This document shows positions 34,243 through 45,097 of a stretch of 64,000 bases of DNA, in pieces; within the stretch, counting starts at the first letter, position 1; the number at the start of each line of letters is the position of its first letter. The notes below the pieces were generated by a model. It ran no database searches. It saw nothing but the letters and a program-made list of their open reading frames with translations, and was not told the origin of the DNA. The translations under genes were made by a program, and so were the position numbers. Origin of the DNA: Morella rubra (taxonomy: Eukaryota; Streptophyta; Magnoliopsida; Fagales; Myricaceae); NCBI GenBank assembly GCA_003952965.2, contig CM025856.1, positions 27,227,723-27,291,722 on the forward strand, written 5' to 3'.

Positions 34243-35938
34243 GGTTGTTCCACCACTGCCTCCACGGCTGATCGAACCATTTCATCCCCAGGCTCAACCA
34301 ACGGTGGGATCGCTGTTAGGGACGTTCCTCTCTGCTCCGTAGCTACCACCAAAAGGACTCAATCGCCATCCTGCAGCGAAGTGCTACTTTCGTCGGCCTC
34401 AAGCAAAACGCCCTTAGTCACGATAAGAGGATGGTCGATAAGGTTGCTAGGCAATAGAACCTGTTGGATCTCCATGGGATCAGCCTCTCGCCCACTTCAA
34501 CGGGGACGACCACAAGGACTGAAGCTTCCTTCAGAGCCACCCTAACCTCTTCGACGAAGGGGGTCCCAACTTCACTACCGACAAGGGAACAATAATCTTC
34601 TAGCTTCAGACCAGAGAGATCCACATCGAGGAATTTATCTTTGGCCATTTTGATCAAGGCATCAAAGCCTTCCCTAAAGCCCGTGGACCACTCCACCAGG
34701 GTGGAAGCTTCCACAAGCTAGAGCTTATGCTCGAGTTGCCAAATTTCAACGTTCGACCCCATAAATTCACCTTGAATGAGCTCTAGTCGTCGTTTTTATT
34801 TTGCTTCCCTCTGAAGAGCACTGAGCTTCTCCCGAATGGCTTCCTCCCGCAGGGCTTTCATGGCAGTTACCATACTGACCAGCTCCACCAGTTGCTTACA
34901 TTTCACCCGAGCTTCCTTCTACAGTTGGCTAATCTCATGCCAGTCGACCTCTAAATCAAATTCCAACTTCACTCGAGCAATGAGAGATTGATTGAGGTTT
35001 GGCATAGCACTTCCGAGGATAGCCCTTGCTTGCGTAGAGCACTCTGCTTCACTCGACCTTCAACGGCGACCAGCTGTTGTTTCAACTAGCTGACCTCGAA
35101 TCATATGCCCCGAATTTCAGCTTGAGAGGTGTCTATAACATCCATGCCCTCAGCAATTCTTGATATAGACCATCTGGGGTAGTGCGTTGCTATTTTCGAA
35201 AGGCCTGCTCTGAATGCAACATAGTGACGACAATGTCAAATTTTCCTAGGGGCTCCCACAATTGAAGATAGGTATGAGACCAGCTTCCTTAGTTGATGAA
35301 AAAGCTCCATAGGCCGATTGAGAAGATTCAGTAGTAGGAGTAACGTGGGGTTGCTCGCTCATGCCCACGATTCTTCCCGAAACAGGGGAGGCGATTGTGG
35401 GCGAGCTAATGCGCCCTCCTACTCAGTGGGTGGGCAAGCTGAGGTGCCTTCCTGTTCGGTGACCCCCAACATCCCCCTCAAAGCAGGAGAAAGGACTGAA
35501 TCCCTGGAAGACTGAGAAGGCTCCCCAATAGAGCCACGCTGATCTCTCGGAGGTTAGTTGCGGGACGGGTGAGCTCTCTTCCTTGACAGTGTTAGTGTGT
35601 TGCCTTCTTCTTCTTCCTCGTCGACCAATGCTGGCCGCTTACGTGATTGTGTCACCGATCCTGACAACCTACTGGATGATGTAGGAACAAAGGCCCGCAC
35701 CTCCTTCATAATCTCCATGTCATCGTTGCTCGAGGAATTTGAATCCTCTTTCCTCAGGCGAGCAGTAGGCCTCGTCTGTCGAACCGCCATACCAAAAGTA
35801 GATCTCGTCTCCGGAGTCGCCGCACTAAAAGTAGACTTCGTCTCCCAAGCTACCACACTAGCAGTAGAGCTTGTCTCCCAAACTGCCACACCAGCAGGCT
35901 TTGCCTATGGGCCTGGTTGGGCTATTTCATGATGGTGG
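34243..35938 (-). pseudogene. Retroelement ORF remnant, antisense ('putative gypsy type transposon'-like tail)
   Basis: Minus-strand sequence with a long heptad-rich part (about 34730-35100, with REEAIREKLSALQREAK) followed by LVEWSTGFREGFDALIKMA and DLDLSGLKLEDY, a pattern like the C-terminal tail of plant proteins carrying the PF04195 domain. Upstream (35554-35889) is an acidic and serine-rich linker with four 11-residue repeats (VWETSSTAS, AWETKSTFS, TPETRSTFG, VRQTRPTAR). The N-terminal domain is absent, cut by the gypsy LTR at 35939. Several stops. The family assignment rests on the tail only. Confidence 0.4.
35780..35890 (-). repeat. 33-bp coding tandem repeat, about four units
   Basis: Units share gtagacttcgtctcc/gtagagcttgtctcc on the plus strand and encode 11-residue ET-ST repeats in the antisense ORF. 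Confidence 0.6.
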
Positions 35939-38085
35939 TGTCACGCCCAAACCTCAAAGGTTATAAGGTGACTTACTAACAATAAATAATTAGACTTTTG
36001 ATTTAAAAACATATCTAAAAAAAATGTGGAATAAACTTTATTTAAATTTCAATAAATCTCTCTTTAATAAAACTTAAAAACTCTTTCAGAACACAAAGAA
36101 AAATCTAAACATGATTAGACTCATACTAGAGTCAAACATTTATTCTAATAATCTCTCAAATACCTGCCCACGTGCCATCTAATCTTAACTATCGACACGT
36201 TCCTAATCAACATTTGAAAATAAAGAAAATAATAATGGGTGAGTTCGATAACTCAGCAAGTAAAATCATTATGCTAGTATGTATCCAATGAGCCACACTA
36301 TAACAGTAAGACAGAATATTTAAAAATCTTTCTAAACTATTGAAAGATGTTTTTGGCAATTCCAATAAAACAGTTTTATCTATATAACATAATACTATAG
36401 AAAATCCTTTGGCAATAACTGTGGGTCACGTTTACCCAGTGACAGGGTTGTGCAGTTGCTACCTAGTTTGGGGATCAGCCAAACTAAGCCAATACTATGA
36501 GTAGAATTCTTCCTTACTAAGGCTTGGCCATGTCCAAGTGTGCACTCGGTAAGAATCTACAAAATAAACCACTCGTTTTCAAAATGGGTGTACTCAATGG
36601 GTTGCAATTGGTACCAATGTACTGTCTCTATAACTCTGGGTTTCAGGGTTTGAAAATATATAACATATCATACAATAAACATCACATTGAACTTTGCATC
36701 TTTATCTTATTTTCATGAAATATCCTGAACAAATATTGAATAACAATAAACATCAAAAGGTTTTGATTTAAACATTGAAAACATCATCAAATATCATTGG
36801 ACATAAAAATATCTCATGTTTACACATTATATTGAAACGTAATGCACATAATAAATCATAAAATTTCTCAAATATCACCTCGGTCTTTTAGGAAAATCTA
36901 GCATAATAACCCGCTTACTTGGATTCTCAAGCAAATAAGCCTCTGAATTAGCACCTATCAATACAAAATTTAACGTATTATAATACGCTCAAACGGAAAC
37001 ACAAATGAAACTCTAAATCTGCCCAACAGGATTAAATCCGAAACTAATTGGTCAGATTCTAAAATACAACTAACCTGTCTCGTGTTTTTGTAAAATCCCT
37101 AAATTAAAATATATTCTTCCTAAGATGTTAACTATACACTGTAAAATTTCATATCCAGATTTCCTGTACAACTCAGTCAATAAAATCGACATTCACCTCT
37201 GTTCACAGGAGTCAACTATACTTGAATAATTCGGTACTCATCACTTCCAAAATTCATAAAGATCTGTTCGATATCCTTAAATCCCGAAATTTATACCAAA
37301 GATTTGTGTTATAAAGATACCCATAAAATTTCATGCCAAAATTCGAAGCCTAGCTATGTCATTCAAAACAAAACTCTAATCTGTATCAAAGGATCTTTCT
37401 CAGCATTCCGATTTTTCTAAGCCTAATTTCCAGATTTTCAAAACCATACCAATATATCTCCAAAACTAACGAATCCTTAACTCAATCCTCCTTCAGATGT
37501 ATAATACGAAATATCTAAAAATCATAATTTTTTATGTCTAAGGTCGGCTATAAAAATATAATTTGATCTACTATTCAGATCAAAAACCTGAATTTTCCTA
37601 AACAAATCTTGAACCCAAATTTCAATTACTCCAAGAAACCCATTAAAACTATTCTGAAAATCTTGAATTAATCGGGTTTGATCTAGACACCTATGGTTTG
37701 ATCTCTCATAAAATAATACAAATAAAATATCAAGAAATTCGAAATACCTGAATTTACTTCAAGAAAATTTGTCTAGATTGTTGAAAGCAAGAAAACCCTT
37801 CTTTTTCCTCTTGTTGGCATAAAAGTGAGGTGTGTAAAAATTAAAACAATATGTAAATATATATAGACTCACACTAGTAATAGACTCCTTTTAAAACTCT
37901 AAAACTTTTAATTTTAAATAATCATTGCAGTAAAATCTTTAGAATTTTAAAAAGGTTTGACTAGGTCAAAGATAAAGATTCAACTATTTTAAATGAGTTA
38001 AACTCAAATTTCAAATTTAAAGAAGATATTTCAAATATCAAATAACAAATTCAAATAGTTTAAAATAGAAATATTGGGTGTTACA
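35939..38085 (-). mobile_element. 3' LTR of a Ty3-gypsy chromovirus, about 2.15 kb
   Basis: Read on the minus strand it begins TGTAACACCCAATATTTC directly after the polypurine tract aagtgggggagaa (38098-38086) and ends ggtttgggcgtgaca at 35939, giving TG...CA ends. The segment at about 36240 (gataactcagcaagtaaaat) is a common block in such LTRs. It inserted into the antisense ORF remnant. Confidence 0.7.
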
Positions 38086-38800
38086 TTCTCCCCCACTTAA
38101 AAAAAATTCGGCTTCCCACCTCAATCTTCAAACAAATGCGGATACCTAAATTGTATTTCTTCTTCCAATTATTCATGAAGCTTCCTCTCCAGAATGATTG
38201 TCCCACAACACCCTTTACTAGGGGAGTTTTCTTTGTACTTAGTTCATGCTCCTTTTTGTCCAAAATTTGTATAGGCTTCGCCACATAAGTCAAGTTCTCC
38301 TAAACTTTTAAGGGTTCGTAATCAATGACATGAGTAGGGTCGGGAATATATTTCCGCAATAAAGACACATAGAATACATCATGCATTCCCCACGGGACCA
38401 ATCCGATCAAGTACTTCAAAAGGACCAACATATCATTAACTCAATTTTCCCTTATTCTCAAATCGCATTACCCCTTTTAAAAGAGCTATCTTCAAGAAAA
38501 TCTTATCATCCACTTCAAATTCAAGTTCTCGCCAACGATTGTCAACATAACTCTTTTGTCTATTTTGAGCAACCTTTAGCTTTCACGTATCAAATCGAGT
38601 TTCTCTACTGTTGTTTGAATTATCTCTGGACCAAAATCCTCCGTTCACCTACTCATCCCAATACAACGGAGATCAACATCTTCTTCCATATAATGCCTCG
38701 TACGGTGCCATCCCAATACTTGCTTGATAACTATTATTATAAGCAAACTCCACTAGAGGTAGATACTTAATCCAACTTCGCTTAAATTCCTAATACTTTG
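38086..38800 (-). pseudogene. Ty3-gypsy pol C-terminus: integrase tail and chromodomain region
   Basis: Minus-strand frames read NNSYQASIGMAPYEALYG, VAQNRQKSYVDNRWRELEFEV, KIAPLKGVMRFENKGKLS and YVGPFEVLDRIGPVGNAMYV, then HVIDYEPL, LTYVAKPIQILDKKEHELS and KKTPLVKG. These are the signature blocks of chromovirus integrase (GPY/F module) and the start of the chromodomain linker (usual YEEEPVxILDRKxxxLRNKxIPLVKVLW). Frame breaks near 38205 and 38300. Only the last quarter of pol is present; sequence upstream in the element is lost at 38800. Confidence 0.75.
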
Positions 38801-39300
38801 TTTTGATTTTCTATAGTATTATGTTATATGGATAAAATTGTTTTATTGATAAAGATGTTTGATTGAAATTGCAAAAAAAAAAAAAAAAGTTTTCAACAGT
38901 TTATAAAGATTTTAAATATTCTGTCTCTTACTATTACAGTGTGGCTCATGGGATACACACTAGCATAATGATTTTGCTTACTGAGTTGTCGAACTCACCG
39001 TTATTGTTTTCTTTATTTTTAGATGTTGATCAGGAGTGGGTCGATAGTTTGGATTAGATGTCACGTGGGCGGGTAACTGAGAGATTATTAAAAAAAAATG
39101 TTTGACTCTAGTATGAGACTAATCATGTTTAGATTTGTCTTTTTATTCTAAAAGAGTTTTTATATTTTATTAAGAGAGATTTATTGAAGTTTTTTTAAAA
39201 AGTTTATTCCGCATTTTTTTTGGATAAGTTTTAAAAACAAAAGTTTATTTGTTTATGGTTAGTAAGTCACCCTCTAGCCTCGGAGGTTTGGGGCATGACA
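38801..39300 (+). mobile_element. Ty3-gypsy LTR fragment, opposite orientation
   Basis: Nearly the reverse complement of 35939-36405: shared blocks include ctatagtattatgttatat, gtgtggctcatgggata/tatccaatgagccacac, actgagttgtcgaactcacc, ttgactctagtatgagact and the end ggtttggggcatgaca at 39300. Only the last 500 bases of an LTR. It joins head-to-head with the minus-strand pol piece. Confidence 0.7.
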
Positions 39301-39639
39301 GTCTAAAAATTTGACAATTTCCCCAACATGTCTAAGATTGGTAGTTAGAGGTGCAATGTATCAAAAATGTTGGTTTAGGCAACGCAAAGCGCAAAACCTA
39401 TGACAATTCATGATTGAAAAGTGTATTTTCTCTCAATTTCAATTATAGAGAAGATATGGCTTTCTAAAAGCACAAGTGGCTCTATAACAATTGGGGCCTA
39501 ATTAGGCAGGACTTTAGAGTGGACCTTTTGTAATGTGGTACAAATTATTATATTTAAATGTAGAGCATTAATTAAAATTAATTTTTTAATTTTCTCGATA
39601 CAAAATTACTTATAGGTTTTTAGCTTCTGTTGTTACACA
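39301..39639. other. Unassigned spacer
   Basis: AT-rich; no primer site after the LTR end and no gene seen. Confidence 0.3.
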
Positions 39640-40560
39640 ATGAATAATGAGCCTAAAGTGGTAGATATATCCATTGTGAAGAAATTTCCAATCATTTCAA
39701 AAGACTTATCAAGACTACCTTCGGATCATGAAATTGAATTCTCTATTGATTTTTTGCAGAGCACTACTCCAATTTCTTATGGCATGGTACTACTAGAGTT
39801 AAAGCGAGCTTTAAGTAACAGTCACAAGAACTTTAAGATAAGGGGTTTATTCGACCCAGTGCACCTCTTGCGGGTGCTACTTTATTAATGTTTGTAAAGA
39901 AGAAAGAAAGAACAATGAGATTGTGCACTAATTAAAGACAACTAATAGTGTCACAATTAATATCATCTTCCTCTTCGCCTATGTGTTTTGTTGATTTCGA
40001 TTTTTGGTTTTTGTTTCTTGGTTTTTTGCTGTTGGTTGTGTTGGCCATGCTTGGCCTTTGTTTGTTGTTTTCTTTTCTTTGTTGTATTCGGCTCTTTGGT
40101 GGGCTTTTCTGATCCTTTATGGATCTTTGCCGGCCCTTCGTTGGGGCTTGCTGTGTCCAGGTTGTGCGTTATATCTACTAGCTAGTCTAGGTTCCGGTAG
40201 CTTTGTCTACTGCTTCCGGCCACCGCTCCCACTGCCTAGCATGGAGCATATAGTGGTTTCTTTGATTTCATTTGAGATCTTGCTGGTGTTATGTTCGACC
40301 TGGTTGTAGCTTGCTTCGGTTTGATTTTTTGAAATAAAACGTGACTTAGAAAAAAAAAAACATAATAATATCATCTTCCTTATCAACTATAGTGAGGGCA
40401 AATATTTTCGAAGATCGACTTCCACCTAGGATACCGTCAATTGAAAATCAAGAATGAGGATATTCCAAATACAACCTTTAGAACTAGATATAGACATTAT
40501 GAGTTTAATGGATGCCTTTTAGATTAGCTAATTATGCCTTTTAGGGTATGATATTTGGTC
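39640..40560 (+). pseudogene. Ty3-gypsy reverse transcriptase fragment, split by a LINE-type insertion
   Basis: The first part (39640-39957) reads EPKVVDISIVKKFPIISKDL then RLPSDHEIEFSIDFL, the usual DVxVVxEFPDVFPEDLPGLPPxREIEFxIDL start of gypsy RT, and ends in the worn FVKKK-TMRLC-DYRQLN block. After the insertion (from 40381) [19 protein letters not shown] and RHYEF continue the same protein. The FGL/YIDD catalytic part is missing. Frameshifts and stops throughout. Confidence 0.75.
39973..40365 (+). mobile_element. 393-bp non-LTR insertion (5'-truncated LINE) with perfect 15-bp TSD
   Basis: TAATATCATCTTCCT occurs at 39958-39972 and 40366-40380. The insert is T/G-rich (ttgttttcttttctttg), contains gaaataaaacgtgactta and ends in a 10-A tail plus cata. 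These are features of a plant LINE 3' UTR copied by target-primed reverse transcription. The exact duplication indicates a young insertion compared with its host. Confidence 0.8.
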
Positions 40561-41150
40561 AAGTACTTTGTGGTCAGCAGTCAATCAATCTCTCAAACCT
40601 CAATTATCTTTGTGAGGTCACTAGGGGGACTTGTTTTCCATTTAAATTGTGTAGTGTATTTGCACAACGAATATAATAAACAAATTTTCATGCATATCTC
40701 GACCTGAAATAAACAAAATAAAAATTGAGATTATTTCAGGCACTCGAGTATCCCATCATGTTCTCATCTCAATATGGACAAAGGGGTTACTAATCTATAT
40801 CACTTCAATCTTCATTTCCCTCCTCTTTTGAGGACCTCTCATCTTCCTCAAATGAGGGAATGTAATAGAATGAAATGAATAATAGAACAATATGAATGTA
40901 TTTTGAAAATAATCTTGAACGAAAAACCAAGGATCTAAAGTGCAAAATATGAAATCCAAAATGCTCAAAAGTTATATGAATGAATATGAACAAGCTTTGT
41001 GAATATTTTAAAAAATCGAAATAAGAAACCCTAAAACTCAAATCTTTAATGAAACAATGCAAATCTCAAGTTTGAGTGGAGAATATACCTTGAGATTGAG
41101 GGAGAAAATCTTGAAATGAGAAGCCTAATCATTTTCATTGTGTTCAAAAT
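40561..41150. other. AT-rich stretch, no gene seen
   Basis: May continue the gypsy fragment; only short meaningless ORFs. Confidence 0.3.
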
Positions 41151-41645
41151 AAGGGTGGGCAAATTTACTGCGGTATCAAAATTTCAATTCTGATACTGGT
41201 TTCCGCATCCGACCCTACCTACCACTAGAACCGAAGCCATAGGCGATATTACCTATGATATGGAACCGATCATTCCGCCGAAATTGTGCGGAACTCTTGT
41301 ACCGTTTTTTAAAAAAACAAAACGCACAGTTTTGGTGTGTGTTTTGGTCTAGGATTTTTTCAAACCCCGTTTAACCCCCCCCCGCTCCCTAAAAGTTGTC
41401 TCTTCTCTCGCTTCTCTGTGTGTCTCCTCTCTCTTCTCTCTTCTCTTGCCTCTCTCTCTATCTCTCAGTTGTCACTCTCTCTTGCTTAGTTTTTTTTTTA
41501 GGCTAGATTTATCCCTTTGAAATTCTGGTATCCATTACTAGGATTTCGGTACCGGGATTGCCAGAATTCCGGCACTAGTCGAATTGGAACTAGATGCCAA
41601 ATAATTGGATTACCAGTTTCTCATTCACTTGTGAACAGCTAGGAT
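41151..41645. mobile_element. Possible non-autonomous hAT-like element
   Basis: Begins aagggtgggcaaattta and ends ttgtgaacagctagg, resembling the gggtgggca...gtgaacacccta ends of a widespread non-autonomous plant repeat, with internal taccgg/ggtaccg motifs. A CT-rich microsatellite lies at about 41398-41470. Termini are degenerate. Confidence 0.35.
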
Positions 41646-43420
41646 AGATAGAGGTGGGATACTAGAGAGAGATTGTACCATTAGATGTTTATCTTTCAGC
41701 TTTCACCACTCAAACACTTCCTTCAGAAAAGATTGGGATGAATTCTGATTAGGGAAGCCGGCAGGCACTGGGGACAGCTAACAACATGTAGTGACTGTAC
41801 CGCTCTCTTTGGCTCACATCGAGCATTCCACCATAATGATTTAAGGAAGCAGGCTAGCTAGTGCTATAGATATATATATAGATTGAGTCCGGCAAGTTTG
41901 TAAGTAAATACAAGGTGCTCCACTTCTAGAATATTAAGTAACTAATTGGTGAAGAACGAAGGCTAGTGTAAAAGAAGTCATTCATTGGCGGGGAAGACTT
42001 ATCTCTTTTACACAAGGTCGAGAAGTCACTCAGTATACAATATAGAAGAAATGCGGTTGATAAGTGCCCTGGAATTCCATTCTAATAGGGCGGTTCGAGT
42101 TTAAGTCCATGTTCTGAAGTCAAGTTGAAGCGAATACTTAAGTAAGAAAAGGAAACTAAAACTCATCTTATTCAAGTGCATGAGGATCTGTAGTTTCTAG
42201 CCTGAGACGAAAGCAATATTAAGACTTCTACTTGCCTGTCCACTCTGAATGGCTACTAACAAGAACAAGGAAAGTTGCACATTGACAGTTGAACAATGGT
42301 GGTTAAACGGCGTTGATCATACAAATCCCTATGGAACTCTGATTTATACCTCTTCTCTTCTCGATGGAACCAACGGCAGTCTCTATACCTCTTCTCTTCT
42401 CGACTACTAAAGGCAAGGTAGTGGGAAAGCTCATCTCTTCCCCATCTTTCATTCTTTTAGCATACAAATGAACTTGATCCTAAGCAGAATCATTCAAAAA
42501 GAACGAAAGTACAAGAACCGCTTGGCTTATCAACCGCATGGAGTTGTAGTATCCCAGTCAACTGCGTCGAACCTTCTAAAAGCGGTTTATGCGTTTATCA
42601 CCTAGCCGCATAGGACCAGATATTCTCTGTTTCTCCAAGCGGGAAATAAAGCATAGACACTCCTACAAATGAGATAAAGTTGCCAACCAACAGATGAAAA
42701 GCCCTTCCTGCCATGCCCTATTACCACCCCCAGTGTGCTGACACTGACTGTGAGAAAGATACCTAAAAGCTTCCTTTGCCAAGGAGCTGGGCTTGGCCAT
42801 TGATCAATAGTACACCTTTCTATTCCTATTCATATTCTTTATTCCAATTTGGCTGGTTCATCTACATTGGAAGTCTTGAATGACGCTCAGATATTTCACC
42901 AAAACATTTAGTGCTTAGAAAACACATTTCATAGGGTTGTCAAACCCTAGAAAGAGTGAGAAAAGTAGTTGACTCACATAGTACTAGGTAGATACTTGAC
43001 TTCCTCTAGAGAAATAAATTCCCTAGAAAATGATTGACTTTCATGGTTCGCTAATGACTTCCTTCAAGGAAGACTTACCGATCACTCAATTGGAACTTTC
43101 ACTGATTCTCTCACAGAACCAAACTAAACCCGTGCCAAGTGGCTCAATAGACTCTCTCTTTAACTTCCCCATCTGACCCATTCCTTCTGCATAATCCATT
43201 TTATAATTAGATTCGTGAAAGTTCTAATTAGTGGCGTCCTTCCTCGAGATATTGCCCATCGCTTGAGATGGAGGATAGCTTTCTGACTGGGCAAGCAGCT
43301 CCTACCTCGTTAGAAGAATTCGCTCCTAGAGGAGAGTGAAAGTGATCTATTGAGTTCAGCTAGGGTTATAGCCCTGCCTTTATTTATTTAGATTCTACCT
43401 GAAACTAGTCCGGTCCAAGA
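41646..43420. other. Probable nuclear insertion of mitochondrial DNA (NUMT)
   Basis: About 1.8 kb with higher GC and even base composition, no AT runs, and blocks typical of plant mitochondrial intergenic DNA (ggaagccggcaggcactgg, cattggcggggaagactt, ccaaggagctgggcttggcc, agcgggaaataaagca). No complete mitochondrial gene is recognised. It is bounded by a repeat end on the left and a hairpin MITE on the right. Judgement is from style only. Confidence 0.5.
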
Positions 43421-43422
43421 AC

Positions 43423-43630
43423 AAATTTTGTACAAAGCCATGCAAAGGGACTATTGTGATTTAAATAAACAAAATCCAACGTTTTAAGGCTGGCCACATC
43501 ATTTAATGAGTTGAGAGACAATGACGTGGCTCAATCCTTGCTTGGTTCATTAAATGACGTGAACAACTTTGAAAATATTGGATTTGTTTCTTTAAATCAC
43601 AGTCGTCATTTGTATGGCTTTGCATAATTT
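43423..43630. mobile_element. Hairpin MITE, about 208 bp
   Basis: Two arms of about 87 bases (43423-43509 and 43544-43630) are reverse complements with small differences: acaaagccatgcaaa/tttgtatggctttg, tgtgatttaaataaac/gtttctttaaatcaca and catcatttaatga/tcattaaatgacgtg. The loop is about 34 bases. The whole element folds into a near-complete hairpin. Target duplication not resolved. Confidence 0.7.
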
Positions 43631-44109
43631 ATAATTGCACATTATCCTTTTCTCAATTATGGCATAAAGAATTAGCATCCCTTATAGGAGCATGCAAAGT
43701 TAGCTGTAGAGTGATATATTCTCTTCTCTTTGTATATTTACCTACATGTACCGTTCGTCTACACAATTCTAGAGTATTCTGTGGTTGTTAGATTGTTAGG
43801 AATATTCTTTCATTCCCCATATATTGTACAGAGCACCAGCTCATTCTTCATTAATTGGAATATACAACCAATTGCGCAATCTACAAATACAAAGAAATGC
43901 ACATCAGCTATTTTTCTCTCCACACAATGCAAAATTTTCTCTCTATACAAATCCCTTCCATCCTATTCTATCGTAATTCCTTGTGAAGTTTAAGGTAGTC
44001 CGACTCTTTTTCTAATCTTAGATTGTGGATCTTAGGGTTCTATCCTTTAGTTCTCTTGCTGTGGGCTTGTTTCCTCCCCTCTTATCCCTCTGGTTCTTCC
44101 TTTAGCTTT
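43631..44109. other. LTR- or promoter-like spacer
   Basis: No gene. Pyrimidine-rich stretch (tctctccacacaatgc) near 43915 and T-rich sequence before a short ORF1-like frame; could be LTR or leader of a retroelement. Confidence 0.3.
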
Positions 44110-44440
44110 GGTTATGGAGGCAAAAAACCAGGATGTTGAAGATCTCTCATCCAAGATCAGGTAATCTGGGTTGGGTGAGTTTCATACTTTCCTAAATTGG
44201 GTCATGATAGATGAAGACATGGATACTTGCTGACAATTGTGGGGAAAATCATGCCAACCGTGTCTTTTCTTCCAGCAATGTTGTTAGCACCCTAAAAGCT
44301 GCTTGGAGCGTTTCTGTTCAAGAATTCAGTACAGATGAAAATGCAGCCCAAATCTCTTTTTCTCGTTTTCTAAAGTGGAAGATTAGGAGAAAGTGCTAGC
44401 TTAAACCGCACGGAACCTCAGGGTCACATCCTGGTTGTTA
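44110..44440 (+). pseudogene. Retroelement ORF1-like (DUF4283) fragment
   Basis: Starts MEAKNQDVEDLSSKIR, stop, then frames with ENHANRVFSSSNVVSTLKAAWS and SVQEFSTDENAAQISF and an ending PQGHILVVN, which resembles the start of DUF4283 proteins (RxxxxxVxxTLxxAW, GPWxxxxHLLVV). Cut at 44441 by the hAT terminus. Weak but consistent. Confidence 0.35.
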
Positions 44441-44441
44441 A

Positions 44442-45097
44442 CAGTGGCGGAACTAGAGATTGAAATATATGGGCGTCAAATCGTTTAAAGGCGAAATGAC
44501 AAGAAAAAATTTCTTTCGTAATGCGAAAAATTGTCTTAGTGTTACAATGTCGAAAATTAAGGACTAAAAATATTAAAAATATTAGAACTACATGTACGTA
44601 CTATGTACTGCAACTGAAAGGTGACAATTGTATCCTACGCATTTTGCATTTTTGAAAATGTTGCAAAATGGATTCGTTCTCAATAGTTTTAAAAACTTCT
44701 TGCTCGATGTATACTACTATGCAATCATTCATCCTGTCATCTCCCATCCTATTACGCAAATCACTCTTAATGATCTTCATCGCAGAAAATACTCTTTCAA
44801 CGGTTGCAGTCGCAACTATAAGACCAATGCCAACTCAATAAGTCGATAAAGCAATGGAAATAAATATTCTTTTGGTCTCAACCTTCTTAACAGCAAGACC
44901 TCCAATATCTTCAAGCCTAGAAAAATAGCATCATTTATTCTAACATCTCTAATAAACTTCAGGTATTAAACGAATTGATTTTTAAGTATCAAATGATCAA
45001 CATTCCATACTGTAAAATCTTCTGCATAAAGCTCAAGCAAGATGACGTAACCCATTAACATAATCAAGAATGTGATGTAAAGAAGTAACTTAGTACC
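44442..45097 (-). pseudogene. hAT transposon 3' end with transposase C-terminus
   Basis: The element terminus CAGTGGCGGAACTAGA lies at 44442. On the minus strand from about 45080 to 44620, frames contain DVRINDAIFLGLEDIGGLAV then VATATVERVFSAMKIIKSDLRNRMGDEM and VYIEQEVFK, the conserved hAT dimerisation domain (usual PVATATVERAFSAMKxVKxxLRNxMxDxxLxxxLVxYIExDIF). Catalytic parts are not present, and the left portion of the element is replaced by an LTR at 45098. Confidence 0.75.

Noticed and set aside
39988..40309. Hydrophobic ORFs resembling membrane proteins
   Set aside because: Translation of the T/G-rich 3' UTR of the LINE-type insertion.
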